This document shows, piece after piece, positions 35,067 through 45,537 of a DNA stretch of 64,000 nucleotides. Origin of the DNA: VXPW01 sp965115815 (GTDB lineage Bacteria; Pseudomonadota; Alphaproteobacteria; TMED109); assembly GCA_965115815.1 (NCBI GenBank), contig OZ220465.1, positions 2,604,001-2,668,000 of the forward strand, given 5' to 3'. How positions within the stretch are numbered: the stretch's first letter is position 1; the number at the start of each line of letters is the position of its first letter. Made by a program: the position numbers and the translations under genes. The notes under the pieces are model-generated. The model had not been told where the DNA came from, ran no database searches, and worked only from the letters and a program-made list of their open reading frames with translations.

Positions 35067-36134
35067 TCACGGCCCGCGCGGATACACGAGCGTCCCGCCG
35101 CTGGTCGGCCGGGCCACCCCGGTGGTGCCCGGCACGGAGAGCGGCAGCCCCCGCAAGGATCGGACCGCCAGCCATCCGAATGCCTGCGCCTCCAGCGCAT
35201 CGCCGTCGAGTCCGACCTGTTCGACCAGGGCGACGGGAGCAACGATCCGGCGCCGGAGGGCGGCCATGAGGACCGGGTTGTGTCGACCGCCGCCGGTCAC
35301 CAGCCACCGGGTCGGCGGCTCGGGCATCCACGCTTGGGCCCGGGCCGCGGCCGCCGCGCAAAAGGCGGTCAGCAGCGCCGCCGCATCCGCGGGCGAACGG
35401 GACCGGACGACCTGCGCGCAGCGGGTCCGGAAATGATCCCGATCCAGCGACTTCGGGGGCGGACGGCGGAAGTAGGGATCGGCCAGCAGGATCTCCAGAT
35501 CGCCTTCCGGCACTGCACCCCGGGCCGCCAGCCGGCCGTCCCGGTCGCACGCCGTCCCCTGCACCCGCCGCGCGTGATCGTCCAGGGGTGCGCAGCCCGG
35601 CCCGGTATCGAAGGCCGACACCGCGCCGTCGCGGCCCAGCCAGGTCACGTTCCCGACGCCTCCGAGGTTCAGGAACGCGAGCGGGCGGACCATGGACGCG
35701 GCCACGGCCCGATGAAACAACGGGGCCAGCGGTGCTCCCTCGCCCCCTTGCGCCACATCCCGGCTGCGGAAATCGGTCACCACCGGGATCCCGGTCGCGG
35801 TGGCGAGCCGGCCGGCATCCCCCGCCTGCCAGGTCCACCCCTCCTCCGGAGCATGGGCCACGGTCTGTCCGGGGAACCCGATGACCTGCACGTCGGCGGC
35901 CCGCACGTCCGCCTTCCGCAACAGGGCGCGGACCGCCGCGACGTGCCGGTCGGTGAGCGCCCGGACCACCGACGGCCGCTTCAGGTTGCCGGCCGCCAGG
36001 TTCCGGAAGGCACCGTCGTACGACCGGGTAAGCGCGGGGCCGAACGAGATCCGGTCGCCGCCGTCGGTCCGGACCAGCGCCGCATCCACGCCGTCGCCCG
36101 ATGTGCCGCTCATCAGCCCGATGGCCGTCTGCAT
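35067..36134 (-). CDS. anmK: anhydro-N-acetylmuramic acid kinase, 355 aa
   Basis: The N-terminal phosphate-binding motif GLMSGTSGDGVDAALV is diagnostic. The family blocks GFPGQTVAH, TDFRSRDVAQGGEGAPL (catalytic Asp region), LNLGGVGNVTWL and FDTGPGCAPLDD follow, with WLVTGGGRHNP near the C-terminus. It phosphorylates and opens anhydroMurNAc in peptidoglycan recycling. ATG at 36134 or 36137 is possible. It is divergent from tyrS with an intergenic gap of about 78 bp, a common alphaproteobacterial arrangement. Confidence 0.93.
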   Translation of the reverse strand: MQTAIGLMSGTSGDGVDAALVRTDGGDRISFGPALTRSYDGAFRNLAAGNLKRPSVVRALTDRHVAAVRALLRKADVRAADVQVIGFPGQTVAHAPEEGWTWQAGDAGRLATATGIPVVTDFRSRDVAQGGEGAPLAPLFHRAVAASMVRPLAFLNLGGVGNVTWLGRDGAVSAFDTGPGCAPLDDHARRVQGTACDRDGRLAARGAVPEGDLEILLADPYFRRPPPKSLDRDHFRTRCAQVVRSRSPADAAALLTAFCAAAAARAQAWMPEPPTRWLVTGGGRHNPVLMAALRRRIVAPVALVEQVGLDGDALEAQAFGWLAVRSLRGLPLSVPGTTGVARPTSGGTLVYPRGP

Positions 36135-36211
36135 CATCCGGCCGGTCCCGCTTCCGCCTCGCCCATGGTACGTTCTCCGCACGCCCTGCCCGTCCCCGCC
36201 GTGCCGATCCC

Positions 36212-37501
36212 ATGACCGAATTCCGCTCCGACTTCCTGCGGCGCATCTCCGAACGGGGCTACGTGCACCAGTGTACCGACCGCGTGGGACTCGACCGTCT
36301 GCTGTCCGGCGAGACACCGGTCGGCGCCTACATCGGCTTCGACTGCACGGCCCCCGGCCTGCATGTCGGGAGCCTGCTCCAGATCATGCTGCTGCGGCAG
36401 TTCCAGCAATCCGGACACCGGCCGATCGTCCTGATCGGCGGAGGAACGACGCGGGTCGGCGATCCCTCGGGCAAGGACGAGTCGAGGCGTCTCCTCGACG
36501 AGACGACCATTGCCGCGAACGCCGCCGGAATCCGGAGCGTCTTCGAACGGTTTCTGAGGTTCGGCGACGGCCCGGCGGACGCGATCCTGATCGACAACCA
36601 GGAGTGGCTCGGGGATCTGCGGTACGTGAACTTCCTGCGCTCGGTCGGACGCCACTTCTCGGTGAACCGGATGCTCACCTTCGATTCGGTCCGGCTCCGG
36701 CTCGAACGCGAGCAGCCGCTCAGCTTTCTCGAATTCAACTACATGATCCTGCAGGCCTACGACTTCACCGAACTCGCCCGCCGGACCGCGTGCCGACTGC
36801 AGATGGGGGGGTCGGACCAGTGGGGCAACATCATCAACGGGGTCGAGCTGGGCCGCCGCCTCGGCGGGGTCGGCGACCCGCTGCCGCCGCTCTACGGCCT
36901 CACCTCGCCGCTGATCGCGACCGCGAACGGCGAGAAGATGGGGAAAACGGCCCGGGGCGCCGTCTGGCTCAACCCCTCGCTGCGAAGCCCCTACGACTAC
37001 TGGCAGTTCTGGCGCAACACGGCCGACGCCGATGTCGGGCGCTTTCTGCGCCTGTTCACGGAACTCCCGCTCGACGAGGTGCGCCGGCTGGAAACCCTGC
37101 GCGGACCGGAGGCCAACGCGGCCAAGGTCCGACTGGCGCGCGAAGCCACGCGGCTCGCGCACGGGGACCGGGAAGCCCGACAGGCGGAGGCCACCGCCCG
37201 GGCGGCTTTCGAGCAGGGCGGAACCGGGGCCGGGCTGCCCACCATCCTGGTGCCGGCGGCCGAATTCGACGCCGGTCTCTCCGTGGTCCGCGCCTTGGCG
37301 CGCGACGGCGTCCTCCTGTCGACGCACGGCGAGGCCCGTCGGCTGATTCGCGCCGGCGGCGCACGCGTCAACAACCTCAAGGTCACCGATGAACACCGCA
37401 AACTGGGACCGTCGGATCTGGTGAACGGGGAGCTTCGGCTGTCGGCCGGCCGCAAGCGGCATGCCGTCCTCCGCCCGATCGGGCCGGAGGATGCCGGATG
37501 A
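36212..37501 (+). CDS. tyrS: tyrosyl-tRNA synthetase, 429 aa
   Basis: A class I synthetase with the Tyr-binding YIGFDCTAPGLHVGSL (HIGH-equivalent HVGS) near residue 37. QMGGSDQWGNIINGVELG lies near 198, the KMSKS-loop variant GEKMGKT near 236, and a C-terminal S4 domain near 350-400 (EARRLIRAGGARVNN). The length is typical of TyrRS. ATG 36212 is the start that aligns with the family N-terminus. The stop lies 35 bp before the end of the convergent AsmA-like gene. Confidence 0.95.
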   Translation: MTEFRSDFLRRISERGYVHQCTDRVGLDRLLSGETPVGAYIGFDCTAPGLHVGSLLQIMLLRQFQQSGHRPIVLIGGGTTRVGDPSGKDESRRLLDETTIAANAAGIRSVFERFLRFGDGPADAILIDNQEWLGDLRYVNFLRSVGRHFSVNRMLTFDSVRLRLEREQPLSFLEFNYMILQAYDFTELARRTACRLQMGGSDQWGNIINGVELGRRLGGVGDPLPPLYGLTSPLIATANGEKMGKTARGAVWLNPSLRSPYDYWQFWRNTADADVGRFLRLFTELPLDEVRRLETLRGPEANAAKVRLAREATRLAHGDREARQAEATARAAFEQGGTGAGLPTILVPAAEFDAGLSVVRALARDGVLLSTHGEARRLIRAGGARVNNLKVTDEHRKLGPSDLVNGELRLSAGRKRHAVLRPIGPEDAG

Positions 37502-37535
37502 GCGCTGCTGAATCCGGGGAACCCCCCGCCTTCGC

Positions 37536-40500
37536 CTATTCGCGCGGTCCACGGGCAGGAGAGTCGACTTCGCCGGGCCCCGGAAGCAGCTCGCGCAGGA
37601 TTCCGGGCATCAGGAACTGCATCGGGTTCACGGTGACGGAGGGGTCCGCCGCGGGCCCCGCCACCGCGTACTCGGCGGCAATGATACCCGAGGAATCCAT
37701 CCCGGTCAGCACCTGATCGAGCAGCGGAATCTGCGACAGCAACTGGCTGACGGCGTAGACCGGAATCAGGGCGCCGCGAAGTTCGAGCACTTGGCGGCGC
37801 GTGTCGATTTCCCCTTCCACGGTGACCCCGAGCATCAGTCCCCGCGCCACGCCGTTCCGAATCGAGAGCACGCCCTTCGCCAGCGTGAACTCGGCATCGA
37901 ACCCGGAAAACGCCACGCCGCCGCCCGCCGCGATCCGCTCCAGCAGCCCGATGACGGTGATGCCCTGGAGCAATTGCAGGAACACCGGGGCGTCGACCAT
38001 GTGAAACTCGTCGACCTGCACGGTGCCCGTGATCCGGTCGCCCTGCCGGACGGCCTCGACCCGCACCGCTCCGTCGTCGGCCGCGACGCCCAGTCCCAAG
38101 GCCTCAGCGACCGAGCGGGCATCCGAACCGGTCAGCTGCAATTCGAGCGCGGTACCGTTGCGCACCCCCCGCAACTCCATCGCTTCTCCGTCCGTCAGTT
38201 CCATCCCCAGGTGCACGTGCCGAACCCCGTGGACATCGGTCTGCAGCGACAACGCCAGCGGCCCGGCCAGCCCGGGCGCCAAGGTGCGCGCGTGGCGACT
38301 GTCCACGCGGAGATCCAGCGGCGCGGACGGCGCCGAGTCCTTCTTCGCCGCCGACAGGAACGGACGGAGGTCCACCTGATCGCCGTCCAGCACGATCCCC
38401 AGACGCCCGTCGTCCGCGCGCGCCAGCGTCCCGGTCAGTCGATGCTCTCCGAGTTGCAGCCGGCGGAATGCGATCCGGTCGAGCCGCCGCCCGGCGAACC
38501 ACAGGCGGCTGCGCACGTCGACCCCGCTTCCCTCCAGCCGGAGTCCGAGCGCCTCCCCCTCGGCCAGCATGCCCTGGATCCGGGCGTGCAGCGGTGCCTG
38601 CCGGGGCTTGGTCCATTCCAGATCCGCAATCGTCACCTCGGCGGCCGTGAGATCCGCGGTGGCGCCCACTTCCCATGCCGCCGCCCCCGCGCGACGGACG
38701 GCGGTGCCGACGAGGTCCACGGTTCCGTCCAGGCCGCCGAACACCAGGCCGAACGCCGCCCGGGCCTCCGGTCCGAAGGATCCCCGGATCGTGAGCTCCT
38801 GCTCGCCGGAAGCCTCCGACACCGGCGCCCGCCAGCTGAACCAGAGGCGGGAATCCGCGAGATCGGCGAGCCCCGAGACGGTCAGGGCATCGTCGTGCAG
38901 CTCCACCTCACCCTGCACGTCGCGGAAGGCATCTCCGCCCCGGAGGCCGGGCCCGAGATCTTCGATCGCAAGGGACGGAATCGCAAACGTGCCGTTCAGC
39001 GACTCGAGCCGCGGAGGAGCGTCCGGCCGACGCGGAACCGCAAGGGCGACCCGGATTCGCGCCGTGCCGGCGAGGGTACCTGCCGCCGCCGGCATCCCGG
39101 CGCCCCCCACCGCTCCGCCCGCGACCCCGAGCAGGTCCGCGATCGGACCGACCAGCGTGACCGCAAGTCGAAGGGACGGCGCGTCCGCGGCATTCGCCGC
39201 CAGCTGCCCGTCGCGCAGCACGACCGCCGCTCCGAGCTCCCCGGCAAAGCGAAGGTCGAGGCCGTCGGACCCGTAGGCCAGGGTGCCCGAGAGCGCCCGC
39301 GGATTGATGCCGGCGTAGCCGGCCGGCAACGCCGCCGGGTCGAAGCGAAGGTCTCGGAATTCCGTCCGCAGGGACAGTTCCTCCCCGCGCCCGCCGCCCA
39401 GCGGAATCCGCACGCGAAACGGCGCGTCCCGAAGCGGGCCCCGCACCGCGGGACGATCGGTCGCACCGGGATCGGCCCCGACCAGCTGCAGCAGGGCGCC
39501 GGATTCGCCGGAGAGCCGGGCGGTCAGGACCGCATCGCCGCCCTCGTCGAACAGGTCGTCGCTGTGCAGCCGGAACTCCCCGAGCGTCGCCGGCCCCGCG
39601 GCCGCGACCGGCGCGGTCACGGTCAGTCGCGGACCGACGAGCAGCAACTGCGCCGCGGCCAGCCGAAGCGGCGGCCGGTTCTCCCCCCAGTCCACGACGG
39701 CATCCTGCACCTCGCCGCGGATCTCGAGCCGTTCGTCGGCGGGTCGGCCCGCCGGATACTCGGCCGTGACCGAGAGTCGGGTCAGCGTTCCGCCTTCGAC
39801 GTGTTCCCGCATCCAGACGACTGCGGACCGGTCGAGCCAAGGATCGGACCATGCCGCCATGTCGCCAACGGGGACCGCCCCGACGAAGCGGGCCGTTATC
39901 GCCGTCCCCCCATCCGGAACGGCAGGCACGGTCCCGTCGACCTGCAGGGCGCCCGCCGGACCCGTGACGGCAAGCTCCCGGAGCTCGAACACCCGCTCGG
40001 CGGCGGCATATCCGAGGACCACGTGCAGGGCGTCGACCGGAAGGGTCGACGATCCGGTTTCGCTGCGGGGATCCGGCACGGCGATGTGGCCCGCCGCCCC
40101 GGAGGCCTCCAGCGTGACCTCGACCGCGTCGACCGGCCCGGCGACAGCCACCGTGCCGCTGACCGGCACGTGCAGTCGGCGCAGCGGCACATCCTCCGCC
40201 AGCAGTTCCGCGAGGATCCGCGGTTCGAGCCGGTCGAAGGCCAGTTCGGCCGCGATCTCTTCGCTGGCGGGCCGGAACCGCGCCGACAGCTCCAGCGGTA
40301 CCGCCGCGTGATCCCGGAAGGATGCGGAGCCGGACCCGCGGAGCATCAACTGCCCGTCCCGTTCCTGCAGGCTCGCCCGGATTCCGGCCATCCGGATCCC
40401 CGACGACGCACCGGACAATTCCAATGTCAGCAAACCGTCGACGATCTCGATCACGGTGCCGGGGACCATCCCCGCCCAGGGTGCTTCCGGTCCGGCTCCC

Positions 40501-41015
40501 GCCGCCGCGCCGGCCAGGCGGAACCTCCGGTCTTCCGACTGGACGATCGTGAGCTCGGGGGCATGGAGCACGATCCCGGCGATCGAAGGACGGCCTCGGA
40601 GCAGGTCGAGCAGCGGCACCCGCACGCCGATCCGTTCGGCCGCCAGCAGGTTGTCGGCACGGACCTCCGAGAGCCATACCTGCAGCCACGGAGTCAGGAA
40701 GGGCCAATGCACGGCGACCTCCTCCCAGTGGGCCGCGACCGGCAGGGGGATCCGGGCAAGCCGGTCGGCCAGATACGAGGACGCGAACGGCACGACTGCC
40801 GGACCGTGGACCAGCCGCAGGAACCCTGCCGTCAACAGGCCGAGGACGATGATCCCCGCCGCGGCCGCCCCTCGGCGGAGCCGCCTCCGGCGGCCCGCCC
40901 GGGTCCGATCGCCGGAGGCGGAACCCTCTGCCGACCCGCCGGGATTCCGGTCGACCGGCCGAGTGCGCCGTCCGGTCGACGACCCACCGGATTCCTGCTC
41001 ATCCGTTTCGCTCAT
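37536..41015 (-). CDS. AsmA-like/DUF3971 (YhdP-type) envelope protein, 1159 aa
   Basis: A single N-terminal transmembrane anchor (about residues 50-70, GIIVLGLLTAGFLRLV) follows a charged cytoplasmic leader. A very long beta-rich periplasmic region with DUF3971 and AsmA-2 character comes next. The C-terminal block (GVLSIRNGVARGLMLGVTV, then YAVSQLLSQIPLLDQVLTG and NPMQFLMPGILREL) is the conserved end of alphaproteobacterial AsmA-like proteins. Such bridge-like proteins are implicated in phospholipid transport between membranes. ATG 41015 is followed by a plausible membrane anchor. It is divergent from glnE with an 79-bp gap. Confidence 0.87.
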   Translation of the reverse strand: MSETDEQESGGSSTGRRTRPVDRNPGGSAEGSASGDRTRAGRRRRLRRGAAAAGIIVLGLLTAGFLRLVHGPAVVPFASSYLADRLARIPLPVAAHWEEVAVHWPFLTPWLQVWLSEVRADNLLAAERIGVRVPLLDLLRGRPSIAGIVLHAPELTIVQSEDRRFRLAGAAAGAGPEAPWAGMVPGTVIEIVDGLLTLELSGASSGIRMAGIRASLQERDGQLMLRGSGSASFRDHAAVPLELSARFRPASEEIAAELAFDRLEPRILAELLAEDVPLRRLHVPVSGTVAVAGPVDAVEVTLEASGAAGHIAVPDPRSETGSSTLPVDALHVVLGYAAAERVFELRELAVTGPAGALQVDGTVPAVPDGGTAITARFVGAVPVGDMAAWSDPWLDRSAVVWMREHVEGGTLTRLSVTAEYPAGRPADERLEIRGEVQDAVVDWGENRPPLRLAAAQLLLVGPRLTVTAPVAAAGPATLGEFRLHSDDLFDEGGDAVLTARLSGESGALLQLVGADPGATDRPAVRGPLRDAPFRVRIPLGGGRGEELSLRTEFRDLRFDPAALPAGYAGINPRALSGTLAYGSDGLDLRFAGELGAAVVLRDGQLAANAADAPSLRLAVTLVGPIADLLGVAGGAVGGAGMPAAAGTLAGTARIRVALAVPRRPDAPPRLESLNGTFAIPSLAIEDLGPGLRGGDAFRDVQGEVELHDDALTVSGLADLADSRLWFSWRAPVSEASGEQELTIRGSFGPEARAAFGLVFGGLDGTVDLVGTAVRRAGAAAWEVGATADLTAAEVTIADLEWTKPRQAPLHARIQGMLAEGEALGLRLEGSGVDVRSRLWFAGRRLDRIAFRRLQLGEHRLTGTLARADDGRLGIVLDGDQVDLRPFLSAAKKDSAPSAPLDLRVDSRHARTLAPGLAGPLALSLQTDVHGVRHVHLGMELTDGEAMELRGVRNGTALELQLTGSDARSVAEALGLGVAADDGAVRVEAVRQGDRITGTVQVDEFHMVDAPVFLQLLQGITVIGLLERIAAGGGVAFSGFDAEFTLAKGVLSIRNGVARGLMLGVTVEGEIDTRRQVLELRGALIPVYAVSQLLSQIPLLDQVLTGMDSSGIIAAEYAVAGPAADPSVTVNPMQFLMPGILRELLPGPGEVDSPARGPRE

Positions 41016-41094
41016 CCTGACTGCCCGCTCCGGGTATGCTGGAAGCCTGTGCGGCCCGCCGGCCGATGGCCCGCCTGTCGGGGGGACTGTACCC

Positions 41095-43986
41095 ATGACC
41101 GATGCGGAGTGCGCCGGAGCACATCGGTCCGGTTTCCGGAGCGAGCTGCGCCGGCAGCAGGACCTGTACTGGAAGAAGTGGTCCGAGGCCGGCCACCCGA
41201 CCCGGGCGGAGCTCGGCAGCTCCGGCTCCGAGCTGCTGGACCGCGTATTCGGCCACAGCCCGTTCCTCAGCGACATCGCCGTCGTCGAACCCGCCGTCGT
41301 GCGCGCGTTCGCGGCCGACGGGGCCGACCGCACCCTGGCGCTGGCGCGGAGCGGCCTGCCCGAACCGGCCGCGGCCGCGTCGGCGACCTCCCAGGATCTC
41401 GCCCGACGGCTGCGGCTGGTCCGGCGGCGCGTGGCGCTCGCAGTGGCGTTCGCCGATATCGACGGCGCATGGACCGTGTCGCGGGTGCTGGACGAATGGA
41501 GCGTGTTCGCGGGCGACCTGCTGCAGGCCGCGACCACCCACCTCCTGGGGATTGAGGCCGAACGATCCGGATACGTGGTGATCGCCCTCGGCAAGCTCGG
41601 CGCCAGGGAGCTGAACTACTCGAGCGATCTCGATCTCGCGGTCTTCTACGATCCGCTCAGCCCGGGCTCCCCGAAGGCGGCCCGGGACGGGCGGGCCTCC
41701 CGGCACTTCACGCGGATCACCCAGCGTCTCGTCAACCTGTTCCAAGAGCGAACGGGCGACGGCTACCTGTTCCGCATGGATCTCCGGCTGCGGCCGGACC
41801 CCGGCTCCACGCCTCTCGCGGTCTCCATGGAAGCGGCCGAGCTCTACTACTCAGGCTTTGCCCAGAACTGGGAGCGGGCGGTGTTCATCCGGGCCCGGCC
41901 CATCGCCGGCGACCTTGAAGCCGGCGGCCGGTTTCTCGAACGCATCGCGCCGTTCGTCTGGCGACGCAGCCTCGACTTCAACGCGGTCCGCGACATCCAG
42001 GCCATGCTCCGTCAGACCCGTCGCGGGAACGGCGACTACGATCCCGCCGGCTTCCACCTCAAGCTCGGCAACGGCGGCATCCGCACGATCGAGTTTCACC
42101 TGCAGACCGAACAACTGGTCTGGGGCGGCCGCAACCCCGCGCTGCGCTGCGGCGGCACGGCCGACGGCCTGCAGGCTCTCGCGGCCGCCGACCGCATGCG
42201 CGAGGCAACCGCCCGGCAGCTCATCGCCCACTACCGGTACCTGCGCAGGGTCGAGAACCGCGTGCAGATGGTGCGGGACGAACAGACCCATGTCGTACCG
42301 GCGGCAGCCGACGAACGGGCGCGCCTAGCCTCGTTCCTGGGGCACGCCAGCCTGGAATCCTTCGAGACGGAGCTCCGGGAACACGTAACCGCGGTCCGAG
42401 CGCTGACCTCCGAGAACCAGGCCGCGGACGACAGCCTGGTCCACCCGCTGGGAAGCCTGGTGTTCACCGGCGTCGATCCCGATCCCGCGACCGTGACCAC
42501 CCTGACGCGGATGGGCTTCCGACGTCCCGAGAGCGTGATTGCGCAGATCGCCAACTGGCATCGCGGCCGCATCGCCGCCACCCGGTCCGAGCGGGGCCGA
42601 TCCCTCCTGACCGAGATCACGCCGAGCATGCTCGGCGCCATCGGCGAAGCGGCGGATCCGGAAGCGGCGTTCGCCGGGTTTGCCCGGTTTTTCGAGGGTC
42701 TGAACGCGGGCGTCGAACTGCTGTCGATGTTTGCCGAGCATCCGTCGCTGATGACCGTGGTCGTGGAGGTCACGGGCTCCGCTCCGGAACTCGGAGCCTC
42801 CCTGACCGCCAATCCGAGACTGCTGGACCAGCTGCTCGAAACCCCGCTGGAATCGTCACTCCCGGGACCGGCGGACATCGAAGCCGCTCTGGACACGGAA
42901 CTGGCCCTCGGGCGCGGGGACTATCAGGACGATCTCGATGCGTTCCGGCGCTGGGCCGGCGAGCTGCGCTTCCTCGCGGCCCTGAAACTCTGGTTCGGAG
43001 TCGAGAAATCGCAGGCGGCGGCGGCGGCGCTGACGCAGGCTGCGGAGACCGCCATCCGGCGGCTGCTGGCCCGGATCGAACGGGAGTTCGAACCCCGGCA
43101 CGGACGCGTGCCCGGCGGCGGCGCCGCGTTTCTCGGTCTCGGCAAACTGGGCGGCCGCACGCTGCTGCCCGGTTCCGACCTCGACGGAATCCTCTTCTAC
43201 GATGCTCCCGCCGTCGACGCCGAATCCGACGGACCCTCGCCGCTCGCGGCGTCAGCCTATTTCTCGCGCCTGGCGAACCGGCTGATCACCGGGTTCACCG
43301 CCCATACCGTCGCGGGCCGTCTCTGGCAGCTCGATCTCCTTCTGCGCCCGCACGGCCGGGCCGGCCCCCTGGCCTCGGCGCTCAGCGGGTACGAGCACTA
43401 CCTCCGGAACGAAGCCTGGCCGGTCGAGAAACTCGCGCTGGTCCGCAGCCGGGTGATCGCCGGTGCATCCACAACCGTCGAAACCCTCGACGCCATCATC
43501 GACCGCACGCTGACCGCCGCCGGCGAGTACGACGACATGGCTTCGGATCTCTTGGCGCTGCGCGCCAAGATCGGGAACACGCACCGGCCGTCGGGTCCGT
43601 TCGACATCAAGCACTCGGCGGGCGGACTGCTCGATCTGGAACTGCTCGTGCAGTTTCTCGCCGTGCGGTCGGCCCGCCGCCGCGGCCGCGCCATTCGCGG
43701 CTCGACCACCGAGGTCATCGAGGTGCTCGGCGGCCTTGAGGTGCTCTCCGAATCGGACTCCCGCCGGCTGCGCGAGACGGCCCACCTCTATCAGACCGTC
43801 CAGGCCCTGCTCCGCATCACGGTCGGCAGCCGATCCGACCCGACCGAACTACCGCCCGCCCTGATCGCGCGCCTCGGACGGGCCACCGGCTTCGATCGGG
43901 GCCGAGACCTGATGGATTCGCTGATCAGGGCCCGGGAACGGGTCGCGACCCTGACGAAAGCGCACATCGAGAGCGGTACCCGCTGA
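41095..43986 (+). CDS. glnE: bifunctional glutamine synthetase adenylyltransferase/deadenylase, 963 aa
   Basis: Two nucleotidyltransferase halves are evident. The adenylyl-removing half has ALGKLGARELNYSSDLDLAV near residue 163 and the adenylating half has LGKLGGRTLLPGSDLDGILF near 682. Both have the GxLGxxE/T...SDLD metal-binding signature. Linkers with the PII-related region and GNGGIRTIEFHLQTEQ lie between. The enzyme adjusts glutamine synthetase activity to nitrogen status under PII control. Length is normal for the family. Confidence 0.95.
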   Translation: MTDAECAGAHRSGFRSELRRQQDLYWKKWSEAGHPTRAELGSSGSELLDRVFGHSPFLSDIAVVEPAVVRAFAADGADRTLALARSGLPEPAAAASATSQDLARRLRLVRRRVALAVAFADIDGAWTVSRVLDEWSVFAGDLLQAATTHLLGIEAERSGYVVIALGKLGARELNYSSDLDLAVFYDPLSPGSPKAARDGRASRHFTRITQRLVNLFQERTGDGYLFRMDLRLRPDPGSTPLAVSMEAAELYYSGFAQNWERAVFIRARPIAGDLEAGGRFLERIAPFVWRRSLDFNAVRDIQAMLRQTRRGNGDYDPAGFHLKLGNGGIRTIEFHLQTEQLVWGGRNPALRCGGTADGLQALAAADRMREATARQLIAHYRYLRRVENRVQMVRDEQTHVVPAAADERARLASFLGHASLESFETELREHVTAVRALTSENQAADDSLVHPLGSLVFTGVDPDPATVTTLTRMGFRRPESVIAQIANWHRGRIAATRSERGRSLLTEITPSMLGAIGEAADPEAAFAGFARFFEGLNAGVELLSMFAEHPSLMTVVVEVTGSAPELGASLTANPRLLDQLLETPLESSLPGPADIEAALDTELALGRGDYQDDLDAFRRWAGELRFLAALKLWFGVEKSQAAAAALTQAAETAIRRLLARIEREFEPRHGRVPGGGAAFLGLGKLGGRTLLPGSDLDGILFYDAPAVDAESDGPSPLAASAYFSRLANRLITGFTAHTVAGRLWQLDLLLRPHGRAGPLASALSGYEHYLRNEAWPVEKLALVRSRVIAGASTTVETLDAIIDRTLTAAGEYDDMASDLLALRAKIGNTHRPSGPFDIKHSAGGLLDLELLVQFLAVRSARRRGRAIRGSTTEVIEVLGGLEVLSESDSRRLRETAHLYQTVQALLRITVGSRSDPTELPPALIARLGRATGFDRGRDLMDSLIRARERVATLTKAHIESGTR

Positions 43987-44013
43987 TCCGATTCGCCCTT
44001 GGTGTGCCTCGGC

Positions 44014-44036
44014 GGGGGCGCGGCTCCCGCCCCCCC
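44014..44036 (+). terminator. GC-rich stem-loop after glnE
   Basis: GGGGGCG and CGCCCCC form a 7-bp stem with a 7-nt loop about 30 bp past the glnE stop. It lacks a T-tract, so intrinsic termination is uncertain. Confidence 0.35.
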
Positions 44037-44258
44037 CGAAATCCGCCCCTGCGTCTTCGGTCCGAAGAGCACCGAGGACCGGGACACGAGCGACCCACGC
44101 CGGAGGTTCCGCCGGAACCGCTCCGGAACCGGGAAACGACGGTACCACGGAGACCCGCGGACACCGGGACGCGGGGCGGCAGGCGCGTTCGGGAGACCGG
44201 TCCGTCCCATGCGGGTGGGCTGCCGGGGGATCGAGTCTGGCGCCACGGCCGTGCCTCA

Positions 44259-44300
44259 CCTTCGGGCCGAACGTACCTCGGCCCGAAGGTTCGGCGAACC
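44259..44300. promoter_or_regulatory. perfect 12-bp inverted repeat in the prfB leader
   Basis: CCTTCGGGCCGA and its exact complement are separated by 7 nt (44259-44289), immediately followed by a GGTTCG-G-CGAACC palindrome (44288-44300). It lies 112 bp upstream of prfB. It could be a leader hairpin or a terminator for upstream transcription; no T-tract is present. Confidence 0.4.
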
Positions 44301-44411
44301 GGGCTTGCGCTGCTCTCGCGCACCGATAGGCTGCCGGCGTCCCGTCCGGCTCCGCCATCGGCGGCAGGCCGGCAGGGATCCTCGCCTCGTCATGCACACG
44401 GAGGAGTCGTC

Positions 44412-45537
44412 ATGCGTGCCGAACTGGACGATCTCGTACGTGAAATCCGCGTTTCCCTCGCCTTGCTCGGGAGGCACCTTTGACAAGGATGAAGCCCGGA
44501 CCCGCCTGGCCGATCTGAATGCCGCGGCCGGGGCCGCAACCCTGTGGGACGATCCGGATCAGGCCCGCCGGGTCATGCAGCAGCGGGCCAGCCTGGAAGC
44601 CCAGTTGCAGGCCCTGACCGGGCTTGAGCAGGAATTGTCCGACGCGGTGGAATTGCTGGAGCTGGCGGAGGACGAAGAGGACGCCGGAGCGGCACTGGAC
44701 GCGGAGGAGAATCTTCGAAGCCTGGCCGTCGAGGCGCAGCGCAGGGCCACCGAGGCGCTGTTGTCCGGCGAAGCCGACGGCAATGACTGTTTTCTGGAGA
44801 TCCATGCCGGGGCCGGCGGCACCGAGAGTCAGGACTGGGCGGAGATGCTGCTGCGCATGTACCAGCGCTGGGCCTCGCGCCACGAGTGCACGGCGGAGGA
44901 ACTGTCGAGGACGGACGGGGAGGAAGCCGGGATCAAGTCGGTCACGATCCGGATTCGTGGAGCCGACGCCTACGGATGGCTGAAGACGGAGAGCGGCGTG
45001 CATCGGCTGGTCCGGATCTCCCCGTTCGACGCCCAAGGGCGCCGTCATACGAGCTTTGCGAGCGTATGGATCTACCCGGTGGTCGACGACAACATCGAGG
45101 TCGAGGTGGAAGACCGGGACCTGAAGGTGGATACCTACCGCGCATCGGGTGCCGGGGGCCAGCACGTCAACAAGTCGGATTCCGCCGTGCGGCTCACCCA
45201 CAGGCCGACGGGAATTGTCGTGCAGTGCCAAAGCCAGCGCTCGCAGCATCAGAACCGGGCGACGGCCCTGCGCATGCTGAAAGCGCGACTCTTTGAACGG
45301 GAGTTGCAGAAGCGCGAAGAAGAACGGCAGGCCCTGGAGGCCGAAAAGACGGAAATCGGCTGGGGCCATCAGATCCGGTCCTATGTCCTGCAGCCCCACC
45401 AGATGGTCAAGGATCTTCGGACCGGGGTTCAGACCAGCGACCCGCAGACGGTGCTGGACGGCGAACTGGATGCTTTCCTGTCCGCCGCGCTGGCTGCCCG
45501 TCTGGGCGGGCAGGGACAGGGCACGAAGGCAGCGTGA
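44412..45537 (+). CDS. prfB: peptide chain release factor 2 with programmed +1 frameshift, 374 aa
   Basis: ATG 44412 has GGAGGAG 7 nt upstream. The first frame gives 23 residues and stops at TGA 44481-44483. The site reads GGGAGG, 3 nt, CTT TGA C, the same spacing of internal Shine-Dalgarno and CTT-TGA-C as in E. coli prfB. A +1 shift therefore continues into the main frame starting FDKDEARTRL. RF2 hallmarks are the SPF tripeptide (RISPFDAQGRR) and the catalytic GGQ (ASGAGGQHVNKSDS). RF2 recognises TGA/TAA, so its own TGA autoregulates expression. This is a real frameshift, not a pseudogene. Confidence 0.95.

Noticed and set aside
37791..41555. 1254-codon plus-strand frame
   Set aside because: Antisense to the AsmA-like gene, with low-complexity Arg/Pro/Gly composition and no family motifs.
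44412..44483. Early stop in prfB as a pseudogene signal
   Set aside because: The CTT-TGA-C site with internal GGGAGG is the known programmed frameshift of prfB.
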